DNA from: Chitinophagaceae bacterium
Lineage (GTDB): Bacteria; Bacteroidota; Bacteroidia; Chitinophagales; Chitinophagaceae
Direction: 5' to 3'
Assembly (NCBI GenBank): GCA_025934485.1
Contig: JAICXX010000003.1
Location: 43,246-107,245 of the forward strand
DNA length: 64,000 nt
The number at the start of each line of letters is the position of its first letter. Positions within the stretch are counted from its first letter, which is position 1. The position numbers were made by a program, and so were the translations under genes. Of this stretch, positions 17,706-26,923 are shown one piece after another. The notes beneath the pieces are model-generated. The model was not told where the DNA came from and ran no database searches. It saw only the letters and a program-made list of their open reading frames with translations.

Positions 17706-20700
17706 TTGATACGAAGACTATTTATGATCTCCGGCCTCGTGTTTGGGCTCCTTTACGCCAAGGCCCAGGCCCCGGTCGCCAACTTTTCCGCTACCCCGAC
17801 CACAGGTTGTAGCCCCCTGGCCGTCCATTTCACCGACCAATCGACCAACAAACCCCTTTTCTGGACCTGGGACTTCGGCAACGGCCTGACCTCCACCTCT
17901 CAAAATCCTACCGTGGTCTACCGTACGCCTGGAACCTATACGGTAAAGCTCATTGTTCGTAATACCACCGGGACCGATGTAGCAGAAAAAAACGGCTACA
18001 TTACTGTCTATGCGGGCCCGACTCCCCAATTTACCTCCAACCTCACGCTAGCCTGCGCACCGGCACAAGTGCAGTTACTCGACCAGTCAAATCCTGGCCA
18101 GGGTTCCATCACTTCGTGGGCCTGGAACCTAGGTGATGGCTCCGCCTCGAATCAGGAAAACCCTTTACATTCCTATACGCAACCGGGATACTATAATGTA
18201 TCGCTCACCGTCACCAATTCCGGCGGATGTTCCAACTCGATAACCCAAAATCGTTATATCCGGGTAGTGAACGGCATCCAGCCGAATTTTACCTTCAATC
18301 AGCAATCGACCTCGTGTAGCGCTCCTTTTACAGGCCAATTGCTGAACCAAAGCGCAGGTCCAGGCAACCTCACTTTCAACTGGGCGGTAAGTAACGGCGC
18401 GACACCCGCCAACTCCACAGATACCAGCCCCATAGTAACTTTCCCCACCAGCGGACAATACAATGTAAACCTCCAGGTCACCAGTAGCCTTGGCTGCGTA
18501 GCTTCGCTTCAACAGACATTGCCCTTCACCAATAATTCGGTCGTATTAAACGGTCCTACATCCGTTTGCGTGAATACACCCGTGATCTATTCCGAAGGTT
18601 CCAGCCCCATACCGCCTTCGATCAGCTGGGTGTTCAGCGACGGATCTTCCTTCAATACACCCAGCGTATCAAAAACTTTTCCTGCTTCCGGTCCTATTAC
18701 GGTAAAACTCATAAACAAGTACGCCAAGTGCGTCGATTCCATCAGTGAAAATATCAATGTGGTGGACGTGCTCGCGGCCAAATTTACTACCGGGCAAGGT
18801 GCAGCTTGTAAACCGCCGCTAACCGTACAGTTCACTGATCAAACTACACCCGCCGCCACGTCCTGGTTATGGGATTTTGGCGATGGTTACACCTCTTCCC
18901 AGCAAAATCCCTCCCACACCTACAACAGCTACGGGCAGTTTAACGTAACACTCACTGCCACCGGCCCGGGCAATTGTCCGAGCACGCTCACCAAGAAAGG
19001 AGCCGTGTTCATCAAAACGCCCACCGCCAGCATTGGCGGAATCCTCACCGCATGCGTGGCCTCCACAGCGTCCTTCAATACGATAAGACCTGTCCCACAT
19101 AACGGCTCGGTGGATGGTATCGCCTCCTACAGCTGGAACGCGCCAGGCTCTAACGAAGGGAGCTCCACAGCCGCCCTCCCTACATTCACTTATCCTAATG
19201 CGGGCAACTATACCCTGTCCGTCATCCTGACCACCAATGGCGGCTGTACAGCATCGGCGAGCGCCGGCGTCCAGATCGGCACCCCGCTGCTTCCCACCTT
19301 TACGATAAGCCCGGGCGCCACCGTCTGCAACGCTACACCGCTTACCTTTACCTCGACCACGACGCCTACCCCCCAAAACTGGATCTGGACCTTCGGCGAC
19401 CACACCGGCAACCAGGTAACCGGAAGTCCCACAGCCACCTATTCCTATGCCTTTTTCGGCCCCCATGAGGTTACCCTTACGGTATCCAACAACGGCTGCC
19501 CGCAGGCGGATTCCCAATTGGTCAACATCAATCCCCCTTTCGCCCATTTCAAAGATACGCTCGCGGCCGCCGGCTGCGCTAACCGGTCGCTTATCCAATT
19601 CAACGACTCCTCCTATGAGGGTGATATTGCGATTTACGGCCCTATCAGTTGGACCTGGGATTTCGGTGACGGTTCACCGCTTACGGCAGCAAATTCCCAG
19701 AAAAACCCGCAGCATCAATATCCTGCTCCTACTGCCACACCGGCAACTTATTCCGTGACGCTCACGGTAACCCAGGGCACCGGCGCAAATGCCTGCACGA
19801 GCACGATCAAGCAGCAGGTCACCATCGGAGCCATCACTGCCTCCTTCACCCCCCCTCCGCCTGCCTCCGCCTGCCGCAATCAACAGGTGACCTTTACCTC
19901 GACCAGCACCCCCTTATCGCTGATCGGCACCTATGTCTGGCAGGTAGACGCTCTCCCGACAGACCCCCCAACCACCAGTTCCACCTTCGACACGAGCTTC
20001 GCGACGAACGGCGTTCATTCGGTCACCCTCACTGTCTATGATCTGAACAAGTGCCCATCTGTCCCGGTGACCAATTACATCACTATCGACGGTCCTACCG
20101 CGAAATTCACCGTCCCTGCTACCGGCGGCGGTTGCGAAAAACTGCCAGCTGCGTTTACCGACCAATCCACCACCGATCCCACTACCGCGACAATTCTCAG
20201 CTGGTCCTGGAACTTCGGCGACGGCGGGGTAGCCAGCGGCGCCCAAAACCCGACCCATGCCTACGCCGACACCGGCTATTATCAGCCGCTTCTTACCGTC
20301 ACCGACAATGCCGGCTGCATCGATACTGCTTCGCGCCCCATACAGATCACCAACCCCATCGCCAACTTCGGCGGTATAGATAGCTTTTACTGCCCTGGCG
20401 TGCCCCTGAACTTTACCGACTCGTCACAAGGATATAACCTAAGCTATCTCTGGACATTCGGTGACCCTGCCAGCGGCGCCAGCAACAGTTCGACGCTGCC
20501 TGCACCTGCCCACACCTTCGGTAGCAGCGGCCAAACCTATACCGTGGCCGAGCAGGTCACCGACAAGAACAATTGTTTCAATACAAAGACCAGGACCATA
20601 TTCATCCAGTCCCCGACCGCTGCTTTCAATATCTACGATACCACAGGCATCTGTACCCCGCTCCAAACCATTTTCGCCGCCCATGGCCAATACTATGACT

Positions 20701-22151
20701 CCCTTTACTGGGATTTCGGCGACACCACCAGCTCCACGCTGGACAGCACGTCCCATTTCTACAATAACTATGGCATCGATACCGCCAAGCTCTTTGTCCA
20801 GGGTCCGGGGGGATGTCTTGATTCCGCCTCCCGGCGCGTCCTGATCACCAATCCCAACACCGCCACCACCATGAACTATAGCCCGCTGTTTCATTGTGAT
20901 TCGGTACCTGTTCAATTTCAGCTTGTCGTGCCCAACTATACCACGTTTATGTTGTTCTTTGGCGACAACGCGGCTGACTCGTCGCAGAACCTGACGCCCT
21001 TTCATATGTATCGCAATCCCGGGGGCTACCTTCCAGAGATCGATCTCACAGACCCATCGGGGTGTATTGTCGGGATCAACGGCATCCAGTCGATCACAGT
21101 GCTGGGCGCCACCCCCTTCTTTACCATGAGCAAACACGCCTTTTGCGACAGTAGCATTGTGCAGCTAACCGATTACACCATTTCCAACGATGGCTACACA
21201 AACGAAACCTATACTTTTACCGATGGGTCGCCGTCGCAAACGCTTAGCCCTGGCTATGGGGGCTTCAATATCACGCACGATTTTAACCAGCCCGGCTCCT
21301 GGATCGCGACCCTACAGGTTACGACGCATGACGCCTGTACGGAGTCCTATGCCGATACCGTGCACGTTTATCAAACCCCGCATCCTGTGATGACGATTCC
21401 CCCGATCCTGTGCGCCGGCCCCCTCGACTTCAAGGGTAGCTATACCCCGCAGCTCACCGACAGCATCACTTGGAGCTGGAACTTCGGGAACGGCGAAACC
21501 TCGCCTTTGCAGAACCCGTTGGTTCCTTTCACTCCCGGTACCTTTGCGGTCAAGCTTGACGCATCTACTCCCTTTGGGTGTATCGATAGCGCGATATCCA
21601 CCATTACCATCAACCCTTCGCCCGTTATCAAAGGCCCCAACGAACTCACCGTCCCTCTCGGCATCCCCGTCACCATTCCCTTTACCTATAGCCCGGACGT
21701 CGTCGGCTATCAGTGGACGCCCACTTCCAACCTGAGTTGTACGGACTGTCCCAACCCGGTAGCGACGGTAATCCTCCCCACCACCTATACCGTTACGGTC
21801 ACGGACGCCAATACCTGCAGCGCTTCCGATACCATCCTCATAAAAACGGTTTGTAACGACAAGAACTACTGGTTCCCCAATACGTTCTCGCCAAACGGCG
21901 ACGGCGTCAACGACTATTTCTATCCGCGCGGAACCAGTCTTTATAATATCCAGTCGCTTACCATCTTCAACCGATGGGGCCAGCAGGTCTTTGCACGCAT
22001 GAACTTTCCGGCCAACCAGCAGAACATGGGCTGGGACGGCACCTTTGGCGGCAAACCCGCTCCGGCAGATGCCTATGTCTATATAGCGGAAGTAATTTGC
22101 GAGAATGCGCAGGTGATCACCATCAGCGGCAACATTACCCTGATTCGATGA
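17706..22151 (+). CDS. Giant PKD-repeat surface protein with type B T9SS sorting domain
   Basis: A 1,481-residue exported protein. About fourteen PKD-like repeats of 75-95 residues run through it, many with the WDFGDG-type strand (for example WTWDFGNG, WLWDFGDG, WSWNFGDG) and paired cysteines. The last ~95 residues (NTFSPNGDGVNDYF to ITLIR) form the gliding-motility/type B sorting domain used by T9SS. It is therefore expected to be exported and displayed on the surface as an adhesin or filament. The TTG at 17706 is preferred since it adds the basic IRRLF segment of a signal peptide; an ATG at 17724 is possible. Four bases separate it from a PorP/SprF-like gene, its likely partner. Confidence 0.85.
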   Translation: MIRRLFMISGLVFGLLYAKAQAPVANFSATPTTGCSPLAVHFTDQSTNKPLFWTWDFGNGLTSTSQNPTVVYRTPGTYTVKLIVRNTTGTDVAEKNGYITVYAGPTPQFTSNLTLACAPAQVQLLDQSNPGQGSITSWAWNLGDGSASNQENPLHSYTQPGYYNVSLTVTNSGGCSNSITQNRYIRVVNGIQPNFTFNQQSTSCSAPFTGQLLNQSAGPGNLTFNWAVSNGATPANSTDTSPIVTFPTSGQYNVNLQVTSSLGCVASLQQTLPFTNNSVVLNGPTSVCVNTPVIYSEGSSPIPPSISWVFSDGSSFNTPSVSKTFPASGPITVKLINKYAKCVDSISENINVVDVLAAKFTTGQGAACKPPLTVQFTDQTTPAATSWLWDFGDGYTSSQQNPSHTYNSYGQFNVTLTATGPGNCPSTLTKKGAVFIKTPTASIGGILTACVASTASFNTIRPVPHNGSVDGIASYSWNAPGSNEGSSTAALPTFTYPNAGNYTLSVILTTNGGCTASASAGVQIGTPLLPTFTISPGATVCNATPLTFTSTTTPTPQNWIWTFGDHTGNQVTGSPTATYSYAFFGPHEVTLTVSNNGCPQADSQLVNINPPFAHFKDTLAAAGCANRSLIQFNDSSYEGDIAIYGPISWTWDFGDGSPLTAANSQKNPQHQYPAPTATPATYSVTLTVTQGTGANACTSTIKQQVTIGAITASFTPPPPASACRNQQVTFTSTSTPLSLIGTYVWQVDALPTDPPTTSSTFDTSFATNGVHSVTLTVYDLNKCPSVPVTNYITIDGPTAKFTVPATGGGCEKLPAAFTDQSTTDPTTATILSWSWNFGDGGVASGAQNPTHAYADTGYYQPLLTVTDNAGCIDTASRPIQITNPIANFGGIDSFYCPGVPLNFTDSSQGYNLSYLWTFGDPASGASNSSTLPAPAHTFGSSGQTYTVAEQVTDKNNCFNTKTRTIFIQSPTAAFNIYDTTGICTPLQTIFAAHGQYYDSLYWDFGDTTSSTLDSTSHFYNNYGIDTAKLFVQGPGGCLDSASRRVLITNPNTATTMNYSPLFHCDSVPVQFQLVVPNYTTFMLFFGDNAADSSQNLTPFHMYRNPGGYLPEIDLTDPSGCIVGINGIQSITVLGATPFFTMSKHAFCDSSIVQLTDYTISNDGYTNETYTFTDGSPSQTLSPGYGGFNITHDFNQPGSWIATLQVTTHDACTESYADTVHVYQTPHPVMTIPPILCAGPLDFKGSYTPQLTDSITWSWNFGNGETSPLQNPLVPFTPGTFAVKLDASTPFGCIDSAISTITINPSPVIKGPNELTVPLGIPVTIPFTYSPDVVGYQWTPTSNLSCTDCPNPVATVILPTTYTVTVTDANTCSASDTILIKTVCNDKNYWFPNTFSPNGDGVNDYFYPRGTSLYNIQSLTIFNRWGQQVFARMNFPANQQNMGWDGTFGGKPAPADAYVYIAEVICENAQVITISGNITLIR

Positions 22152-22155
22152 AAAA

Positions 22156-23181
22156 ATGAAAAAACTAAATCTCTATACCCTCCTGCCACTCTTGCTCGCA
22201 TCTTTGTTCGCACGCGCCCAGGATATCCATTTCTCCCAGTTCTATGAGACCCCGCTCCTTCGCAACCCATCGCTCGCCGGCATCTTCACCGGAGACTACC
22301 GCGTACAGACCGTCTACCGCGATCAGTGGAACAGCTTCACCAACGCCTATCGCACCGGCTCCGTCAACGCGGAATACAAATGGCCCATCGGCCGCCAGAG
22401 CGACTATTTTACCACAGCCCTGCAGGTACTTTTCGATAAAGCCGGCACCGCTGCGCTTGAAACGACCGAACTGCTCCCGGCGCTCAATTATCACAAATCG
22501 CTGAGCAACGATCGCCCTATGTACCTCTCGCTCGGCTTCATGGGCGGTCTCGTGGAAAAAAGCCTCGATATGAGCAAGGTCACGACCAATAGCCAGTTCA
22601 ACGGCACAGCCTACGACCCGGCCCTGCCCAACGGCGAAACCATCCTGAGCCCCAACGTCCACTACCTCGATGGCTCGCTCGGCATCAGTTTCAATACCGC
22701 CTACGGCCCCGACAACCAAAACTCGATGTACGTCGGCTTTGCCTATCACCACCTCAACCGCCCCAAAAACTCGTTCTATAAAAACCCCGCCGTGGAGCTG
22801 GATCCCAAGGTCGTTGTCTCCTTCGGCCTGAAATCCATCATCAACGATTATAGCTATTTTACCATTCAGGCGGACTGGTCCCGGCAGGGCCCCGATCAGG
22901 AAACCATCGGCGGCGTATTGTATTCCTATAAACTCACCGAAGAAACGGACCTGAACCAATACACCTTTACCATCGGCGGTCTCGCCCGCTGGAAAGATGC
23001 CTTTATCCCGGTGATCAAGCTCGAGATGAATTCTTTTACCATGGGCCTCAGCTATGACGTCAATACCTCACCGCTCACCACCGTGAGCAATTCTCAAGGC
23101 GGTTTCGAACTATCACTCTCCTATACCGGTTTCCTCGACCGCGAAAATGCCAAGTACCGCGTCCTCTGTCCCAGATTTTAA
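22156..23181 (+). CDS. PorP/SprF family T9SS outer-membrane protein
   Basis: A 341-residue outer-membrane beta-barrel protein with signal peptide (LLPLLLASLFARAQ), the family opening DIHFSQFYETPLLRNPSLAGIF and the C-terminal YRVLCPRF. In Flavobacterium johnsoniae, SprF is needed for secretion of the type B protein SprB, and the gene pair sprB-sprF has the same order as here. Tight coupling (4-base gap) to the upstream PKD protein suggests that this protein exports or anchors it. It is not proposed to be the core T9SS PorP. Confidence 0.88.
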   Translation: MKKLNLYTLLPLLLASLFARAQDIHFSQFYETPLLRNPSLAGIFTGDYRVQTVYRDQWNSFTNAYRTGSVNAEYKWPIGRQSDYFTTALQVLFDKAGTAALETTELLPALNYHKSLSNDRPMYLSLGFMGGLVEKSLDMSKVTTNSQFNGTAYDPALPNGETILSPNVHYLDGSLGISFNTAYGPDNQNSMYVGFAYHHLNRPKNSFYKNPAVELDPKVVVSFGLKSIINDYSYFTIQADWSRQGPDQETIGGVLYSYKLTEETDLNQYTFTIGGLARWKDAFIPVIKLEMNSFTMGLSYDVNTSPLTTVSNSQGGFELSLSYTGFLDRENAKYRVLCPRF

Positions 23182-23183
23182 GC

Positions 23184-23191
23184 TACCTTTG
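23184..23191 (+). promoter_or_regulatory. Putative -7 element for the peroxiredoxin gene
   Basis: TACCTTTG, an exact TAnnTTTG, begins 2 bases after the PorP/SprF-like stop and lies 21 bases before the peroxiredoxin ATG. No good -33 TTTG at the expected spacing. Confidence 0.5.
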
Positions 23192-23212
23192 GGACCAGCA
23201 AAAAAATCATTT

Positions 23213-23686
23213 ATGTCTAGCATCCAGGTGGGCCAAAAGGCTCCAGACTTCTCGCTCTACGACTCTGATAAACAAAAAGTGACGCTCAGCGATTATAAAG
23301 GCAGGAACGTCCTGTTGCTCTTTTTCCCACAGGCCTTCACCGGCACCTGCACGAAAGAGCTTTGCAGCACCCGTGACAACATCGCCGCTTATAACGGGGC
23401 CAACGCCCAGGTCTTTGGCATCAGCGTCGACTCCATCTTTACCCTGGCCAAATTCAAGGAAGAACAGAAACTCAACTTCCCCCTCCTCAGCGATTTTAAC
23501 AAGACCGTCTCCACAGAATATGGGTCCCTCTACGACAGTTTCGTATTCGATATGAAAGGAGTATCCAAAAGATCAGCTTTCGTGATCGATAAAGATGGGT
23601 TGGTCCGGTACGCGGAAGTACTGGAAACAGCCACTGACTTGCCCGATTTTGCCGCTATTCAAAATGTACTCAAAGGGCTTAACTAG
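23213..23686 (+). CDS. Peroxiredoxin, AhpE/Bcp-like
   Basis: Thiol peroxidase that reduces hydrogen peroxide or organic hydroperoxides in the cytoplasm. The 157-residue protein has the peroxidatic cysteine in FTGTCTKELC, with a second cysteine five residues on that may act as the resolving thiol, and DFSLYDSDKQKVTLSDYKG upstream. The frame opens at 23147, overlapping the previous gene, but the ATG at 23213 gives the usual MSSIQVGQKAPDF start and has a promoter element in front. A terminator follows the stop. Confidence 0.9.
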   Translation: MSSIQVGQKAPDFSLYDSDKQKVTLSDYKGRNVLLLFFPQAFTGTCTKELCSTRDNIAAYNGANAQVFGISVDSIFTLAKFKEEQKLNFPLLSDFNKTVSTEYGSLYDSFVFDMKGVSKRSAFVIDKDGLVRYAEVLETATDLPDFAAIQNVLKGLN

Positions 23687-23711
23687 CTAAGCACCATGTC
23701 ATTAAATTTAT

Positions 23712-23739
23712 AGCCGGCCAGGAGCCGGCTAATTTTTTT
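23712..23739 (+). terminator. Intrinsic terminator after the peroxiredoxin gene
   Basis: AGCCGGC (23712-23718) and GCCGGCT (23724-23730) form a perfect 7-bp stem with a 5-base loop, followed by seven T (23733-23739). Confidence 0.85.
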
Positions 23740-23764
23740 ACTTCCATTTTTGGCCGGTTATTTG

Positions 23765-23772
23765 TATCTTTG
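23765..23772 (+). promoter_or_regulatory. Putative -7 element for the small T9SS-domain gene
   Basis: TATCTTTG, an exact TAnnTTTG, downstream of a terminator and 65 bases before the ATG at 23838. No TTTG at 19 bases. The position suggests an independent transcript with a leader of about 60 bases. Confidence 0.5.
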
Positions 23773-23837
23773 AATAGAATCAATTATTTTGGGATCACGT
23801 GTAAACGAGTCTTTTTGATGCTGTGTAAACTTGAAGC

Positions 23838-24176
23838 ATGAGAATTTTTTACATATTGTTATCCATCATCCTACTGACCTCCCTCCGGGCAAATTGCCAG
23901 GCCAAGGGGCCTATGCCCGAACCCGAGCACAAGGTCATACGATTCTATCCCAACCCTTGTGTCTCCTACATTATCTTCGAACTCGCAAAAGACGATAACA
24001 AGACCTACACTTTAGAGATCTACAGTTTCCTGGGCCGTAAAGTAAAGGATATCCCGGATGTCTCCGACAAGACCACCGTGCAGCTCAGCGACCTGCCACG
24101 TGGCATCTATATCTTCCAACTAAAAGACGAGAACAGCCGCGTCACCGACTCCGGCCGGTTCCAGGTGAACAAATAA
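23838..24176 (+). CDS. Minimal secreted protein consisting of a type A T9SS sorting domain
   Basis: A 112-residue protein: a signal peptide (IFYILLSIILLTSLRANCQ), a 12-residue linker, then VIRFYPNPCVSYIIFEL, YTLEIYSFLGRKV, LSDLPRGIYIFQLKD, which together are the Por_Secre_tail (type A) sorting domain. There is no cargo domain between signal peptide and sorting domain. It may be a true small secreted protein, a decoy or regulator of the sortase system, or the remnant of a larger protein. Its own promoter element argues that it is expressed. Confidence 0.75.
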   Translation: MRIFYILLSIILLTSLRANCQAKGPMPEPEHKVIRFYPNPCVSYIIFELAKDDNKTYTLEIYSFLGRKVKDIPDVSDKTTVQLSDLPRGIYIFQLKDENSRVTDSGRFQVNK

Positions 24177-24180
24177 CGTC

Positions 24181-25352
24181 CTACAACACCTGAACGATCA
24201 AAAATTTTAAATAATTGGTATTGTCCCATCCCGCAATGATCGGATGGTCGCTGGCCTGTGCCTGGAACGTGACCTGCCGTAGCCGCCGCCGTGCATCCTT
24301 GGCAGCCAGCTCGATAGTGTCCAGGAAAACCTCCGGCTTTACAAGATTCGTACAGGATGACGTGACCAGGAATCCACCCCTTTTCACCAGCTTCATCCCC
24401 CTCAGATTGATCTCCTTATAACCCGTGATAGCCTTTTGGATCGTTTCGCGGCTCTTGGTAAAAGCCGGCGGGTCGAGCATCACCACATCATACTGCCGCC
24501 CCTCCTTGCTCCATTGCTTCAATACATCGAAAGCATTCACCGCCTCATAATGACACTTGTCCGAAAGCCCGTTGAGCGCCGCATTCCGCCTCGCCTGAGC
24601 AACGGCATTTTCCGAAATATCCAGCCCCAAAACGCTTTTCGCACCATAATACCCCGCATGCGTTTCAAAACTGCCCGTATAACAAAAGGCCCCTAATACA
24701 TCCGCCCCTTTCACAATATGCTGAATGGCCCGGCGATTGTCATGCTGATCCAGGAAATAGCCCGTCTTCTGTCCGTTCTCGATGTCTACATGCATCTGCA
24801 CCCCATTCTCCCGGAGGATGATATTGGTGTCGAATGGCGAAGTTAAAAAACCCTTTTGTTGCGGCAGCCCTTCCAACTCCCGCACAGGCACGTCATTTCG
24901 CTCATAGATCCCCTTTGGAGAAAAAATGCGTTGCAAGGCATCCACGATCACCGGCTTCCAGCGATCCATACCCAGTGCCAGGGTCTGTAAGACAAAATAG
25001 TCGTTGAATTTATCGATGATCAGTGCGGGTAAATAGTCGGCTTCGCCAAAGACCAGCCGGCAATTCTCCGTATAGCCAAGACGCTGCCGGTAGTGCCAGG
25101 CCTCCTGAAGCCGATTGTAAAAAAGGCCTCGTCGATGGTCTCGGTCTTGTCCCGCGTCAAAAGCCGCACCGCGATCTGGGACTGCAGGTTGATATATCCC
25201 CTGCCCAAAAACTTCTTCTCATGCGTGAATACATCCACGATACTTCCACCAGCGGTATCCCCCTCTACCGTAGCGATCTCATTCCCAAATATCCACGGAT
25301 GCCCGTTCTCCACCCGCCAGCCGATCTTTTTCTTCAAATAAACCTTTGTCAT
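24181..25352 (-). CDS. RlmI-type 23S rRNA (cytosine-5) methyltransferase, frameshifted
   Basis: The N-terminal PUA-like part (from the ATG at 25352: MTKVYLKKKIGWRVENGHPW) and the C-terminal SAM domain lie in different frames. The first frame is in register to about 25119 and the second from there to 24181. At 25119-25124 the minus strand reads GCC TTT TTT ACA AT; one more T would give AFFYNRLQEAW and restore a 390-residue protein. The SAM domain shows GYFLDQHDNR, LGAFCYTGSF, the catalytic VMLDPPAFTKSR and VTSSCTN. The family methylates 23S rRNA C1962. Either the gene is inactivated, a sequencing error is present, or slippage on six T restores the frame. The product is recognisable, and activity is uncertain. 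Confidence 0.75.
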
Positions 25353-25357
25353 GGGCG

Positions 25358-25365
25358 CAAAGGTA
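25358..25365 (-). promoter_or_regulatory. -7 element five bases before the RlmI-type gene
   Basis: Minus strand TACCTTTG, then five bases, then the ATG at 25352. With the usual spacing transcription would start at or next to the A of the ATG, giving a leaderless message. A TTTG lies upstream at a spacing of 16 bases instead of 19. Confidence 0.55.
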
Positions 25366-25459
25366 CGGCGCCACACGGGTCCAAAGAAATATACCCGCCG
25401 CGCCGTACCGTCTTATGATGGGCCTTCGGCCGGTCGGCCCGTGGCAGCCCCCTGTTTTA

Positions 25460-26917
25460 TCACCACACATACGTCCCGACCGCATACCCATTGAGCGTCG
25501 TCGAAAAATTCTTTCCATTGAACTGGACCGTGAACATCGTAGCCGTCGGGTTGGAATTCAGAACGATGAGCACCTTCTTCCCGCCGGGCGTGAGAAAGGC
25601 CACATTCTCCAGGTTGCCCGTAATATTCGAGGAGACCCGCACACTCCCGGGCCGAACAAACTTGCTCGCATGGGCAATAATATAATAGGAAGTATTCCGG
25701 CTGACCGCCGTACCATTGATCGTAAAAGCACCCTGACAAACCCCACATCCACCCGGGGTATGCGGCCCATAATTCTGATCGGCAGCCATATTCCATTCCA
25801 GCACATTCCGGCTCCAGTTACGCGTCGCACCTACGATGAGATTGTTGATCGCCCAATCCAGATCACCCTGGAAATTACCCGGCCCCGCCACATATTGCTC
25901 CGTGAAATACACATTCTTGTTGGGATAGGCATTGTGTACCGTCGATAGGGCCGAAATATCGCCGCCATAAAGATGGAACGCCGACCCATCCACATATTGC
26001 GCCGCGCTCGCATCCCCCAGGATATACAACGGATACTGCGGTACATCACAATTGTGATCCCATACGATGATCTTGGTGGTGATACCCGCCGCCTGAAAGG
26101 CAGGGCCCAGATAGTCCCGCACAAACACGTCCTCGGCCGTATCCTGCATCACCATAGCCGGATTATTGTTGGCATTCAATGGCTCATTTTGCGGCGTGAT
26201 GGCGTCGATGGGTATCCCACCCGCCTTCATCGCCTGGATATATTTTACAAAATATTGCGCATACACGCTATAATACTGCGGCAACAACGATCCGCCGGAT
26301 GCATTGTCATTGCTCTTCATCCACGCCGGCGCGCTCCACGGACAGGCCAACAACTTGATCGTCGGATTGATGGCCAGGATCTCCTTCAAAAGCGGCACCA
26401 GATAGGTCTTGTCATCGCTCAGATCGAAATTGGCCAGCGTCGTATCCGGCGATGCAGGCGTACCGGCATCGTCATACGAAAACACCCGCGCACTCATGTC
26501 CGAAGCGCCGATCGTCAGCCGCAAATAGCTCACGCCGATATGCGTGCTGTCCGTCGCAAACAATTCCTGCTCCAGCGCCTGCCGCTGAGCCGTCGGCAAC
26601 CCATAGATCAGCTGCGCACTTCCCCCCGTGAGGCAATACCCAAAACCATCGATGGTCTGATACGTTTGCGTCGTATCTAACGTGATCACCGGCTGTACAG
26701 CCAGGCCGTTCCCGAAGTTCAGCGCCACATTTTGTTGCTGGAACAAAGCGCTCTTATCCGGGTTCGTCAACCACAACGCCACCTGGCTGTTCACCGGTGT
26801 AGAAGAAGTAGAATCCGTTGGCGGCGGAGTCACCGGGGATGAACTACTCTTCTTGCTGCAGGCCGCGAAACCGCCTGCGAGGATAAGTATCAGTAAAAAA
26901 CAAAAGCTCGATCTCAT
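25460..26917 (-). CDS. GH30 family glycoside hydrolase lipoprotein
   Basis: A 485-residue retaining beta-glycosidase with a lipoprotein signal (LAGGFAACSKK), a Ser/Pro/Thr linker and a TIM-barrel domain. Family signatures are TYQTIDGFGYCLTGGSAQ, the acid/base Glu245 in TPQNEPLN and the nucleophile Glu340 in NVYFTEQY. A C-terminal beta domain ends with NGYAVGTYVW. GH30 includes beta-1,6-glucanases (subfamily 3), glucosylceramidases and xylanases. The GH16 neighbour makes beta-1,6-glucanase the best guess. It is the last gene of the locus and lies 6 bases after the GH16 gene. Confidence 0.88.
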   Translation of the reverse strand: MRSSFCFLLILILAGGFAACSKKSSSSPVTPPPTDSTSSTPVNSQVALWLTNPDKSALFQQQNVALNFGNGLAVQPVITLDTTQTYQTIDGFGYCLTGGSAQLIYGLPTAQRQALEQELFATDSTHIGVSYLRLTIGASDMSARVFSYDDAGTPASPDTTLANFDLSDDKTYLVPLLKEILAINPTIKLLACPWSAPAWMKSNDNASGGSLLPQYYSVYAQYFVKYIQAMKAGGIPIDAITPQNEPLNANNNPAMVMQDTAEDVFVRDYLGPAFQAAGITTKIIVWDHNCDVPQYPLYILGDASAAQYVDGSAFHLYGGDISALSTVHNAYPNKNVYFTEQYVAGPGNFQGDLDWAINNLIVGATRNWSRNVLEWNMAADQNYGPHTPGGCGVCQGAFTINGTAVSRNTSYYIIAHASKFVRPGSVRVSSNITGNLENVAFLTPGGKKVLIVLNSNPTATMFTVQFNGKNFSTTLNGYAVGTYVW

Positions 26918-26923
26918 AAAAGT

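Noticed and set aside
17706..22151. Repetitive sequence considered as CRISPR or tandem DNA repeats
   Set aside because: Repeats are protein-level PKD domains that differ at the nucleotide level and have no spacer structure.
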